Positions 36,124 to 45,097 of a DNA stretch of 64,000 bases are shown one piece after another (positions within the stretch are counted from its first letter, which is position 1; each line of letters starts with the position of its first letter). This stretch comes from Symbiotaphrina buchneri. Taxonomy: Eukaryota; Ascomycota; Symbiotaphrinales; Symbiotaphrinaceae. The stretch is from NCBI GenBank assembly GCA_001599915.1, contig BCIG01000004.1:558001-622000 (forward strand), in the 5' to 3' direction. Made by a program: the position numbers and the translations under genes. Under the pieces are notes generated by a model that was not told the origin of the DNA, did not search any database, and saw only the letters and a program-made list of their open reading frames with translations.

Positions 36124-37319
36124 GGGATCTCAGCACTCGAACCTGATTTTATGATGGTACCCTCTCAGCTCAACCTGGCGGCTCCTTGACCAGCCGACTA
36201 TTGTTGCATGGTGGCGTTGGTTGGTCCAGGGACGATTTTTCGGTCTTGAAGTTGCATAGGATTACGGCGCCATGCTCTTAGAGCTTGCTCTATCATCTGT
36301 ACTATAGCTCTCATTGTTTCTCCCGTTGTCTACATTTCTTATGCCTGGTTGAACTTGCTACAGGGTAATTTGAAAAGCATAGTCCGGATAGGCGGGCCGG
36401 GGAGTTGATCCTTCTAATGGGTAGGACTATTCAACTCCATTTCCTTGACACATTGTTAGCCTGGACCATAACGACCCGTGAGATACCATACGGTAGTAGA
36501 GGTCGTCTTTATGCTACTTAACCTCGGCCCGTTCAGGGAAGAGTGGCTCCCAAACCTTGCCAACCAACCGTCACGACTGCTTCCTTTCAGGCTAATTGCA
36601 CCCGCGAGCTTAACCCCACAACGCCCGTCTCCGCCATCTCTCCAGACACGATACATCCGCATCATCTGCCGACAACTGCAGCGGGTGTGAGGAGAGACAC
36701 ATACCGGTACCATGTCTTCGAGGACAAGCAGTGAACAATGCGTCTCCAAGCGATCCAAGGGGATATCAATTTACCCAGCCATTTAACCGCCCAGATCTGC
36801 CATGGGGGCATCTGCACCGGCATCACCATTGCATCCCGCTGCATCAACACCCTGCAAGGATCGTGAAGACTTACTGGACCTAGTTGATGCACGGGTCACT
36901 TGATTCAAGTAGTTGTTTACCCCACGCTGTCTTCCCTATACCCGCAGTGGTGGCGCTCTAACCCACCTTGAAGGCTGAACTCTATGCATATATCAAAGCT
37001 TGAATTTATCATGTTACCTTATACCATTCCTTTTTTGTTCTTGGACTTCAAACTTTTCTGCTTTTACCCCGTATAGCATCTCGTCAGTCTACATGTGGCC
37101 ATTTTATCCGGCCGGCAGATTTGCAAATTCTGTGATCTGCCGGAGTCTCTTCGCATCTCCATCTCAAGCCCGCCAATCTGAGATTTGCCAGGTTGCAGGG
37201 GTCAGTGCCTAGACCTTCTTCAGGTCCATTATGTTCCGCGGGGTCGTAGCCTGTTGTATGCTGAGGTCTTGAGGAATTAGGAGGTCATTGAGCACCTAAT
37301 TCTATAGTTGGAGATAAGG
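36124..37319. other. Intergenic, no gene seen
   Basis: About 1.2 kb between the helicase gene and the AT-rich block upstream of the xylanase. Open frames are short and overlapping, without coding character. Nothing repetitive was recognised. Confidence 0.45.
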
Positions 37320-37645
37320 CACTATGGAAAAAGATCAACATCACATGTTAATTGAAAATGAAATAAATAAAAATACGGTTAAAATCTCACGACATTAACT
37401 GAAGACAGCCGTGCAGCGCTTGTATTAACTTAATAATATTCAAATTGTGGTAAGGTTTTTCGCGGATCATCGAATTAAATAACATACTTCACTACTGGTT
37501 ACCGACACCTTGTCCATATCTATTAATATTACAAATATTATATTTATGGGGGTATTTCAAAACCAATGATGAGTAACACTCCAGTAGTGTTCAAATCACT
37601 TATTCCTTATAATTAGCAATTTAACCTTCATTCTTTTTTTTTCAC
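37320..37645. other. AT-rich block upstream of the xylanase gene
   Basis: Roughly 325 bases are clearly richer in A+T than the rest of the window (AAATAAATAAAAA, TTAATATTACAAATATTATATTTA). The edges are fairly sharp. It could be a repeat-induced-mutation remnant or simply a relaxed promoter segment. I found no inverted or direct repeat that would mark a mobile element. Confidence 0.6.
37377..37383 (+). promoter_or_regulatory. Candidate XlnR-like site (GGTTAAA)
   Basis: GGTTAAA fits the relaxed GGNTAAA pattern for the xylanolytic activator XlnR, and lies about 400 bases before the xylanase start. A CCCCAG at 37667-37672 fits the CreA pattern on the minus strand. Both motifs are short and expected by chance; they are mentioned only because of the gene downstream. 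Confidence 0.22.
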
Positions 37646-37778
37646 ATACAAAAGACAGCATCCTTCCCCCAGGATTTTGATATTTCATTCTCCACCACAA
37701 GCGTTTCCCCCATCTGTAGCGAGAAGCGTCACAACAAGTCCTTCTATATTCGAGGTTCCCTGTATCACTGTCTTCACT

Positions 37779-39119
37779 ATGCGTTGCTTCTCAACCGTCA
37801 CTGCAACAGCTCTGGCTGCTGCAGGAGTTGTAAACGCTCAATTGAACGATTTGAGCTATCTTCACCTCAAGAAGTACTTTGGCACGGCTACTGATAATGG
37901 GGAGTTGACCGACAAGCCATATGCCGCCATCTTGGATGACCACAACGAGTTTGGACAGCTGACACCAGCAAACAGCATGAAGGTACGTCCTCTATCTCCG
38001 CCGCGGTCTACAACCCATCCAGGTTTTGCTGCGGTATGAATCTGTCTATACTAACGTCCGAATGTAGTGGGATGCCATCGAGCCTGAGCAGAATGTCTTC
38101 GACTTCACCGGCGGAGACCAGATTGCGAATCTGGCGGCCAGTACTGGCAAATTGCTGAGGTGCCACAACTTGGTGTGGCACAACCAATTGCCCGCATGGG
38201 GTATGTGGCTCTGTTTGTTGGAGGATGAAACATTGTTGACCATTGTTGGGCAGTTTCGGAGGGCAACTTTGATAATGCCACGCTGATCAGCATCTTGAAG
38301 ACTCACATCCAAACTGAAGTATCCCACTACAGAGGACGATGCTATGCCTGGGATGTGGTAAACGAAGGTATTGCTCTTCCTTCCCGACACATCATGCACT
38401 TACTTATCCACTCATTAGCCCTCAATGACGATGGCACGTACCGCTCCGATGTGTTCTACAATACCATCGGGCCCTCGTACATTCCGATGGCCTTCAAGTT
38501 CGCTGCGGAAGCGGACCCATTGGTCAAACTTTACTACAACGATTACAACATTGAGACCCCTGGGGTCAAAACGACTTCTGTTCTGGATAACATTATCCCA
38601 AGCATCAAAGCATACGGCGCCAAAATCGACGGCATTGGGATGCAAAGCCATTTCATTGTCGGGGAGACTCCCAGTCAGGCAAGCCTGGTTGCAGCGCAGC
38701 AAAGCTTCTTGACGGCGCTTGGGAACGGAGGCGAGGTGGCCGTCACGGAGCTAGATATCAGGACCACTGTCAACTCCACAGGACAGGCCACCGAGGCCGA
38801 ACTCCAGCAGCAGAAGACGGACTACGATACCACAGTGAGTGCGTGCCTGCAGACCGGGATCCGGTGTGTGGGCATCACGCTCTGGGATTTTACAGATAAG
38901 TACTCGTGGGTGCCCGGCACCTTCGCCGGACAGGGTGCTGCTTGCCCCTGGGATGCGAACCTCCAGAAGAAGCCAGCATACTACGGAATCGTGGATGCGC
39001 TCCTTGGTCTCCCCTCGAGGACACTCCGTCGACGAACTGCTTATGCGGAGGAGACGAACTGCTTATGCGGAGGAGTAGGTCCCAATTCTAAGGGGATGAG
39101 CAATGAGCGAAGCTCATGA
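37779..39119 (+). CDS. Endo-1,4-beta-xylanase, GH10, with altered C-terminus
   Basis: Secreted enzyme that cleaves internal beta-1,4 xylosidic bonds of xylan. Exons: 37779-37982, 38068-38200, 38254-38367, 38419-39119; 1152 nt, 383 residues. Signal peptide at 1-20 ([20 protein letters not shown]). GH10 marks: [24 protein letters not shown], the acid/base in W-D-V-V-N-E (Glu150), Y-N-D-Y-N-I-E, and the nucleophile in V-T-E-L-D-I (Glu261), followed by [12 protein letters not shown]. There is no carbohydrate-binding module. The last 21 residues exist only because of a 22-bp tandem duplication (39031-39074) that shifts the frame past the likely older stop. Expression on plant polymers under XlnR/CreA control is typical of the family. 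Confidence 0.94.
39031..39074 (+). repeat. 22-bp perfect tandem duplication at the xylanase 3' end
   Basis: The unit starting GACGAACTGCTTATGCGG at 39031-39052 is repeated exactly at 39053-39074 and followed by GTAG. Read with a single unit, the coding frame would end A-Y-A-E-E-stop. With two, the 22-base length throws the frame and translation continues to 39119. Identity of the copies suggests a recent event. Confidence 0.95.
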
Positions 39120-39712
39120 TGTTGTTGTATATTCACTCACTTCTTGTACATACAAGCTATATCGTGTTCCGTACCTAGTGAATAACAGAAAGTTGGTTTT
39201 TCGCCCTCTTCGGCAATAATGTTTCGAGAAATTGCATCCAGAATATCGCGGAGCAGGAGTATTGCGTGACAGGAGTCGGTACAGAGTACCGGTAGGAGGA
39301 GCCATCGGCGGCCAAGACTCCGGTTGTTCCGATGCCTGTGGCAGTGCATCGTCCCATGCTTGGCGTCATCGAGCCTTACGAGGTTTACGAATCATTAAAT
39401 ATTTGCTCGGCAGTGGCCGAGCACAAATAGTCTTGAACATCTATCTCCACACGGAGTACGAAGGAGCTTTGCAACATTTCTCCTTCATTCATACCAATTC
39501 AGATCACATCTGTACGGCATATCCAACTGTCGCTGAATACCATTTTTACCTACCTCCATATCTGCCGTTACAGCAGGAACAACAACCGGATCTCTCGTAA
39601 TCCGCGACTGACTTCGTTCCGCTTCTGTTCCCGGCGACCCCTCCACGCCACTCGTTCGCATCTACCCTCAATCTTCATCTTCACGACATCTGTCGACACC
39701 ACATCTTCCAAC
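39120..39712. other. Intergenic, no gene seen
   Basis: 593 bases. A small hairpin (GCTCGG - CAGTGG - CCGAGC, 39405-39422) is present, too short to call a terminator. Otherwise no feature. Confidence 0.45.
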
Positions 39713-40207
39713 ATGGCTACTGAAGGAAACGCAAAATATGTACGTTCTCCCCTTGCTCTCTATTTATCCAACGCCACTGACGGTAATCTACAGGAACCTC
39801 CAGCGGGTCCTCCACCATCCTACACTCCCTCCGACAACGCCGCCCCGGGGCCCGCATCACCCGCTCCCGCACACCTCTACCCGGGCCCCAACAACGGCAA
39901 CATGCAATCTCCCGGCTCGCCGTCGCCGTACGGCGCTCCACAACAAGGCTTCTACGCGCCATCGCCGGGGCCGGGGCCACAGTACTACCCCCAGCCGCAG
40001 GGCGGATATCCACCACAGCAGGGCCCTTATGGGTATCCGCAACAGGGTCCCTACGGACCGTACCAGCAGGGCCCGTACCAGCAGGGCCCGTATGGCTACC
40101 CTCCTCAACAACAGTATGGAGAGGATCGCCTGGGCGTCGGAGGAGGGATCTGTGCGGCGATAATGGCGAGCTTAGCGTGCTGTTGCTGTTTGGATATCCT
40201 GATCTAA
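39713..40207 (+). CDS. Pro/Gln/Gly/Tyr-rich protein with cysteine-rich C-terminal segment (CYSTM-like)
   Basis: Exons 39713-39739 and 39794-40207; intron 39740-39793 (GTACGT...CTACAG). Joined 441 nt, 146 residues. The intron is 54 nt with no stop, so unspliced RNA would also be open (164 residues). After M-A-T-E-G-N-A-K-Y-E-P-P-A-G-P-P-P-S-Y, residues ~20-115 are low-complexity with repeated Y-P-Q-Q-G-P-Y and Y-Q-Q-G-P-Y. The C-terminus is a short hydrophobic segment with four adjacent cysteines (S-L-A-C-C-C-C-L-D-I-L-I), the layout of the CYSTM family of small stress-linked, tail-inserted membrane proteins. Splicing is preferred because it joins directly into the Pro-rich block. Confidence 0.78.
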   Translation: MATEGNAKYVRSPLALYLSNATDGNLQEPPAGPPPSYTPSDNAAPGPASPAPAHLYPGPNNGNMQSPGSPSPYGAPQQGFYAPSPGPGPQYYPQPQGGYPPQQGPYGYPQQGPYGPYQQGPYQQGPYGYPPQQQYGEDRLGVGGGICAAIMASLACCCCLDILI

Positions 40208-40488
40208 GGTGCTTGTCCGGGGAAATGACGAAAGCAGTGCTTCTCTTGGAGACTCTTTCCTGAGCGGGAGGTGTTATGGGTTTGCTTTCGGATCACGGCA
40301 CCATCGAAGGAATCGGCGGCGGAGTTTGTTGGCGTCCCAATGTATGAAGGTCATATTGGAAACTGGGTTCTAGCTACTAATTAAATAATACTCTTCCACT
40401 TCATGTAGAGAAATACATGGATTCTCCCTTTTGAGTCAAATAGAAAACCAACTCGAATCGCACGACGCCCAACAACCGATCCCACTAC

Positions 40489-41650
40489 CTACGCGTACGG
40501 TTTTGTCTGGGTTTCACACCACTCCCAGAATTTCCTCGCCAGGCCTGTGCCACCCTCCTTCTCGTCTCTTAGGCCCGGTACGATATCTTGTCGCACGGTG
40601 CCGAAGCGGCCCCACGGAATTATGTAACGGCCGGAGTCCTCAGGTTTGACGGCCGGCGACAGGCCGGCAAAGAGCTCTGTATAACCGCCATAGACAGGGT
40701 CATGCAGAAGTGTATGGTCCATTATTCTCCTGTAGAGGCCTGGAATGTGTCGTTGAAGCCCCGAGCGCAGATTCCCAGGATTCATAGTCTGGTGTTCAAG
40801 TAAGCAAACGAACGCTTGTATGCAGAGGAGCAGGACAGCATACCACATGGACGATCCCGGCTGACGCATCCCGGCGGGCCCACTCGGTGCCAATGAACAG
40901 ATTCCCAACCTTGCTTACCGCGTACTGCGTGTTTGTGTCCACGTCGACGTGGTAGTCAAGGTTATTGATGTCCAACCCTCCCTTAGGGGACCTCAACTGG
41001 ATCACCAGACTACCGGCCCAAACGACTCGGACGGAGCCCGGGGGCGAGGAGGCCGCCGTGCGCTCCAGCAAGGGGTGCAGGCATTGAGTGAAGAGGAAAT
41101 GGCCGAGGCAGTTGGTGCCCAGCTGCAGCTCGTAGCCCTGCTTGGTCTTGGATCCCTTGGGCGGGATCATGACGCCGGCGTTGTTCCACAGGACGTCGAG
41201 CCGCTGCTCTTTCCCCGCGAAGGCCTCGGTGCTCTTCTTGATCGTGCTCAGGTCGGCCAGGTCGAGCGACAGGAACTCCAGCCGGCCCGTCGACTGCGGG
41301 AACGCGGCGCGGATCTTATCGATGGCTTTGCGGCCGGCGTCTTCGCGCCGGCCCGCGATGTAGACAGCGCCATTCTTTTGGTAGAGCAGCCGTGCAAGCT
41401 CGTACCCGACGCCTGAGTAGCCACCGGTGACGATGAAGACCTGTGTAACCCGGCGGGCGCAACGGTTAATATACCAAGCTTCCACATCACGGATAAGGTT
41501 GTGTGGGGGCTGTGACTGAAGAAAGCTTGTCGCATTTAGCGCTTTGCTTACCTTGCCGGATAGGTCGCCCAGGTTTGCTTCCGTGAGTGTTGGCTTTGGC
41601 GGCCAAGATTCTGAGCAGAAGGTCTTGAACATGCTGATGAAGGATCCCAT
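40489..41650 (-). CDS. Short-chain dehydrogenase/reductase (retinol-dehydrogenase-like)
   Basis: NAD(P)-dependent oxidoreductase of unknown substrate. Exons: 41650-41552, 41440-40844, 40788-40489; 996 nt, 331 residues. Rossmann motif T-G-G-Y-S-G-V-G follows V-F-I-V, then L-D-L-A-D-L-S, N-N-A-G-V-M, and the catalytic Y-A-V-S-K. Past it come N-P-G-N-L-R-S and a variable C-terminal substrate region. The first intron (41441-41551, 111 nt) has no stop and keeps the frame. With it removed, L-S-G-K joins V-F-I-V-T-G-G as expected. The next gene upstream on this strand is the FAD monooxygenase, starting about 2 kb away; shared regulation or pathway is possible but unproven. Confidence 0.88.
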
Positions 41651-42503
41651 GGTTGTCTGTTGTTATTATCGGTATAAGTTTCTGAAGAAGATCAAGTTCC
41701 TTGAGGGATGATTCGTTTAAGAAAAACTTCCTTTCTTTGGCCAAAATATATTTATATTATTAGCCTGATTCTGCTACCTTTCCCGAACGAGCTTTTATCT
41801 GATGCTCCGGATGTTCCTGCATCCGGCAGAACCCTACGCCCGGAACATTCTAGCCCGTCTCACGGTTTCACCGTTTTATCTCCATGTTTTGATCCGCCGA
41901 ATGCTGTCCGCTACACTCCCACAGAGTATGGATCTTTTCTTTGTCGAAGACCCTTTCCCCGGATTATTGCATTTCTTTCCGCCGCTTATGCAGGTACTCA
42001 CACTCCTGCCTCTCCGGCGTTAAGGATGCTCTCTCGGCGCTATCACTTGTGGTCTCCAACTTAAGGTAGGCACAGAGCTGAAAGAATCTGGCCTGATCCA
42101 TACAGAGGCATCTTCATCCGACATCCCAGCCAGTGTACAGCTGCAATCCGTCAACTTTGCCTTCATTGGTGATACGCTAATTGATCCGGACCATCCCACT
42201 GCCGATGTGGGTTACTTTTAGCTCTCTTGAAATTCCAATGATGAGCTCAGCAGGGATGAATCCCTAAATACTAATTCATTCCCTAAATAAACAGAAGGGT
42301 GCCTAGACTATTTGTTCTCGTTTCTAACTAACTGTCCATACTAAACAAACACAAGAACGCAACATATTGGTTGAGGCATTCCAATAACTCCGACCTAGGG
42401 GATATCTCTCTTCCAATACCATCTTCATGATTAACCTTCCGAAACAGGATCACTCAATGCGAGAAGAAGTACACCACCATGACCTCATACGGATTGATCG
42501 ATC
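41651..42503. other. Intergenic; weak coding-like remnant at about 41800-42221
   Basis: Between the SDR start and the monooxygenase stop. Plus-strand open stretches in different frames have coding-like wording, notably 42024-42221 (G-T-E-L-K-E-S-G-L-I-H-T-E, V-N-F-A-F-I-G-D-T-L-I-D-P-D-H-P) with no start codon of its own. They may be a decayed gene; I cannot name a family. Confidence 0.3.
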
Positions 42504-43751
42504 TCACTGAGACACCGCGAGGCTCGGTACCTTAATTTGTTCTATTTGCTTTGCTCTCTCTTCCAGCTTCTGCAATCCTCGTTCAAGTCGTCTGACGCGG
42601 TCATCGATCCCCGTGGCACTGAAGTGGTTTTGGAGGCCGACCCATGTCTTCTCCATGTTCTCTTTGGCGCGTGCAAACATTGTTTCTTCATATTCCTCAA
42701 TTGCTTCATTTAGTGCGCCTTGCAGATCATTGTCGAAAGCATCCCTTCGTTTCGCCAGCGCTCTGGCCAGATCCAGGGCGTCAGCAAGAGCCACATTGAC
42801 TCCGACCCCGGCAAATGGAGTCATCAGGTGCGCAGCGTCTCCGAGAAGCGTCACGCCAGGACGAGACTGCCATTTGAAGCCAACTGGCAACATGTACAAT
42901 GCCCTGGGAATCAGGCCATCTGCGGCTTCAACGGCAATGACACGCTTCAGGTCTTCATGGCAATCGCCAAAGTACCGTTCTGTAAAGATCTTACGGGCTG
43001 TATCTGGCGTTTTCCAGTCGATACCACAGTCCGTGATCCAAGTCTCCGGCTGGCGAACTGCCGCATACACTCGAATCGTATCGTTGCCATTGTGCTGAGC
43101 AACCAAAAGGCGCCCTTCATCAAACATGAAACAGCTCCCCTGTCCAACGAAGTCCGAGAGCCATTGCTTCTCTGTACTGACATTCCTGGCTTTCAGTTCG
43201 AGGGTGCTGATACCCGAATAAACCGGCAACTGGTCCGTGAGTAACGGTCTCACTTTAGACCAGGCTCCGTCTGCGCCGATGATGAGATCAAATCCTCCTT
43301 CCACGCCATCTTCGAAGTGGAGATCATACTGCTGTCCATTTGCTTCCACTCGAAGAAGCTTCCTGCCCCATTGAATTATATCGGAGTCGATCGAGTCTAG
43401 AAGTATATCTCGCAGAACCCCTCGGTCAATTTCAGGCCTGTCTCTTGCGCGGCGAACTGGCAGATGCTTTGTGCGACTCTCATCCCAGCAGACCGTGCCG
43501 TCGCTTTTAATAAGCTTCATGGCATCCGCATCAGGAAGCGAATGCTTATGAAATTCTTCGAACAAACCGGCTTCACGCAGTGCTAGCTGGCCACTGTCTG
43601 CGTGAAGATCCACGATCCCTCCTTGTTCCCGTGATGTCCGGCTTGCATCGAGCTCGAAGACTGTGCATTGTAGCCCAATGTGTTGGAGAAGGCGGGCTAA
43701 TGTCAGGCCGCCAGGACCAGCTCCGATGATGGCAATGCGAGGTGGAGTCAT
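42504..43751 (-). CDS. FAD-dependent monooxygenase (TetX/PHBH-like)
   Basis: Flavoprotein hydroxylase, substrate unknown. Intronless, 415 residues. The start at 43751 (M-T-P-P-R-I-A-I-I-G-A-G-P-G-G-L) puts the FAD dinucleotide-binding motif at residues 9-14; an ATG 33 bases upstream in frame is less likely. Further marks: E-I-D-R-G-V-L-R-D-I-L-L, D-L-I-I-G-A-D-G-A-W-S-K-V-R (the DG motif) and V-T-L-L-G-D-A-A-H-L-M-T-P-F-A-G-V-G-V-N (second FAD motif). The ending is a charged coiled-coil-like helix (R-V-R-R-L-E-R-G-L-Q-K-L-E-E-R). The family includes bacterial tetracycline-inactivating enzymes and many fungal homologues. Lack of introns among intron-bearing neighbours fits, but does not prove, a bacterial origin. 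Confidence 0.9.
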   Translation of the reverse strand: MTPPRIAIIGAGPGGLTLARLLQHIGLQCTVFELDASRTSREQGGIVDLHADSGQLALREAGLFEEFHKHSLPDADAMKLIKSDGTVCWDESRTKHLPVRRARDRPEIDRGVLRDILLDSIDSDIIQWGRKLLRVEANGQQYDLHFEDGVEGGFDLIIGADGAWSKVRPLLTDQLPVYSGISTLELKARNVSTEKQWLSDFVGQGSCFMFDEGRLLVAQHNGNDTIRVYAAVRQPETWITDCGIDWKTPDTARKIFTERYFGDCHEDLKRVIAVEAADGLIPRALYMLPVGFKWQSRPGVTLLGDAAHLMTPFAGVGVNVALADALDLARALAKRRDAFDNDLQGALNEAIEEYEETMFARAKENMEKTWVGLQNHFSATGIDDRVRRLERGLQKLEERAKQIEQIKVPSLAVSQ

Positions 43752-45097
43752 GATGATTGACAACCTTTGATCGCACAATTTCAAAAGGCAAACGCTTTGT
43801 AGATGGAATGAAAGATACAGATCAAATCAGAGGATATTAGTTGAGTTACATCAAAGTCAGAGCTGCAGCGGGCCCCTTTTATAGAGCGAGAGGGATATCC
43901 GAAATACACAAAATCTATCAGGCAGACACCTCACTGTGCCCACACGGCATATTCAACCACCGACCACCGACCTGCTCTGCTGGTATTTATCCATGTCTTC
44001 TGGTTGCGGGAAAAGCAAAAATCCGCATCGTCATGGTAAGGGGAACGACTTAGGTGCTTGGTGCCGGCGGATCTTGCGGACATTGCGGATCTTGCGGCTT
44101 AGCGGGTGTAGCGGTAGGAAGCAAAGCGTATCTTGAAGTTAGGTCCGTTGCCGTACCGGCAAACTTACTTCCCTTCCGCTGGGCAGGCGTCAAACAAACA
44201 TCTCAAACATGCCTTTTGTCCAATGGTAGAACCGGACGCAAGCGATTCTAACCTTCCTATTGCGACTTCAAGACGTGGACCTGACCTTACAATGCGATGG
44301 CTTGCTTCCGCAGCCTCGTGCTTAGTGCTTCATTGATCCGCCACAACTAAATCACCAACGACTAAATCCCACTACTGTTGGCAGAAACCATCCTAAGGCA
44401 TGAGCTAGTCGGGGGTGCCAGGCAATGTCTGCATATCTCTTCGAAAGGCTGCATGAGCTGAACTTTGATGCATGGCATTTCAATTCCTAGCTCTGTTGGC
44501 TCTCACGGAGAGCAACGATCACCGCCATACGGGGGAGGACGGGAATTTTGCTAACAACTCTACGCCTTCGAGTCCGACTAATCAGATCCGCAGCTGTAAC
44601 GTATCACGGTGCCACGGACATGGATCCTATTTTCGAACATGCCCAGAGCGAAGATGCCTTGCGGAACGTCAGAGGGAACCAGACCGAGGCTCTCAGCGGG
44701 CCCCCAAGCACAGGCCAATCGCTCCAATTTCCCACCCACCTATTCAATGAGCATTCGATGTAAACTAATTGACTATCAACGAGGCTGAGAGTGGTTTTCC
44801 ACCTCGCAGATAAGGTAAGTTGTTGGAGAGGACACAATCTGTTGTGGTCGAAGAGGACTGCTTCCTCAGCCCCTATGTGGCCGACATCCTTGAATCCCAG
44901 CGCAACATCTGCTGAAAAAGTGATGTTGACTATCCTTTAGTCTCCCAAATCCCCCTCCTTCAAGTTTATTACTCAGATTACAAAAAGCTTCAAGAATTCA
45001 TCCAACCTTCAATTGCGACCAGAGTGCAAGAGGCGCATCCGCGCAGGATAAGCCATATTGACACCTGCGGCAAATTCGCAATTGACTATTATAGCCA
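43752..45097. other. Intergenic, no convincing gene
   Basis: 1346 bases between divergent genes. A 47-codon frame from the ATG at about 44619 (M-D-P-I-F-E-H-A-Q-S-E-D-A-L-R) to 44763 is coding-like in wording but isolated. I see no splice partner linking it to the gene at 45098. Confidence 0.4.
44067..44097 (+). repeat. Short direct repeat GCGGATCTTGCGG
   Basis: The 13-mer occurs at 44067-44079 and again at 44085-44097, 18 bases apart, about 320 bases upstream of the monooxygenase start. It could be a paired binding site; no known factor is suggested. Confidence 0.6.

Noticed and set aside
39405-39422. Perfect 6-bp hairpin GCTCGG/CCGAGC downstream of the xylanase
   Set aside because: Too short and without a T-run; rho-independent terminators are not used by fungal RNA polymerase II.
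40949-41416. 155-codon frame on the strand opposite the SDR gene
   Set aside because: It is a shadow of a GC-rich coding exon; the minus-strand frame has the full set of SDR motifs.
44472-44763. Open frames upstream of the membrane-protein gene, one beginning M-D-P-I-F-E-H
   Set aside because: Isolated, short, with no splice link to the gene at 45098 and no recognisable family.
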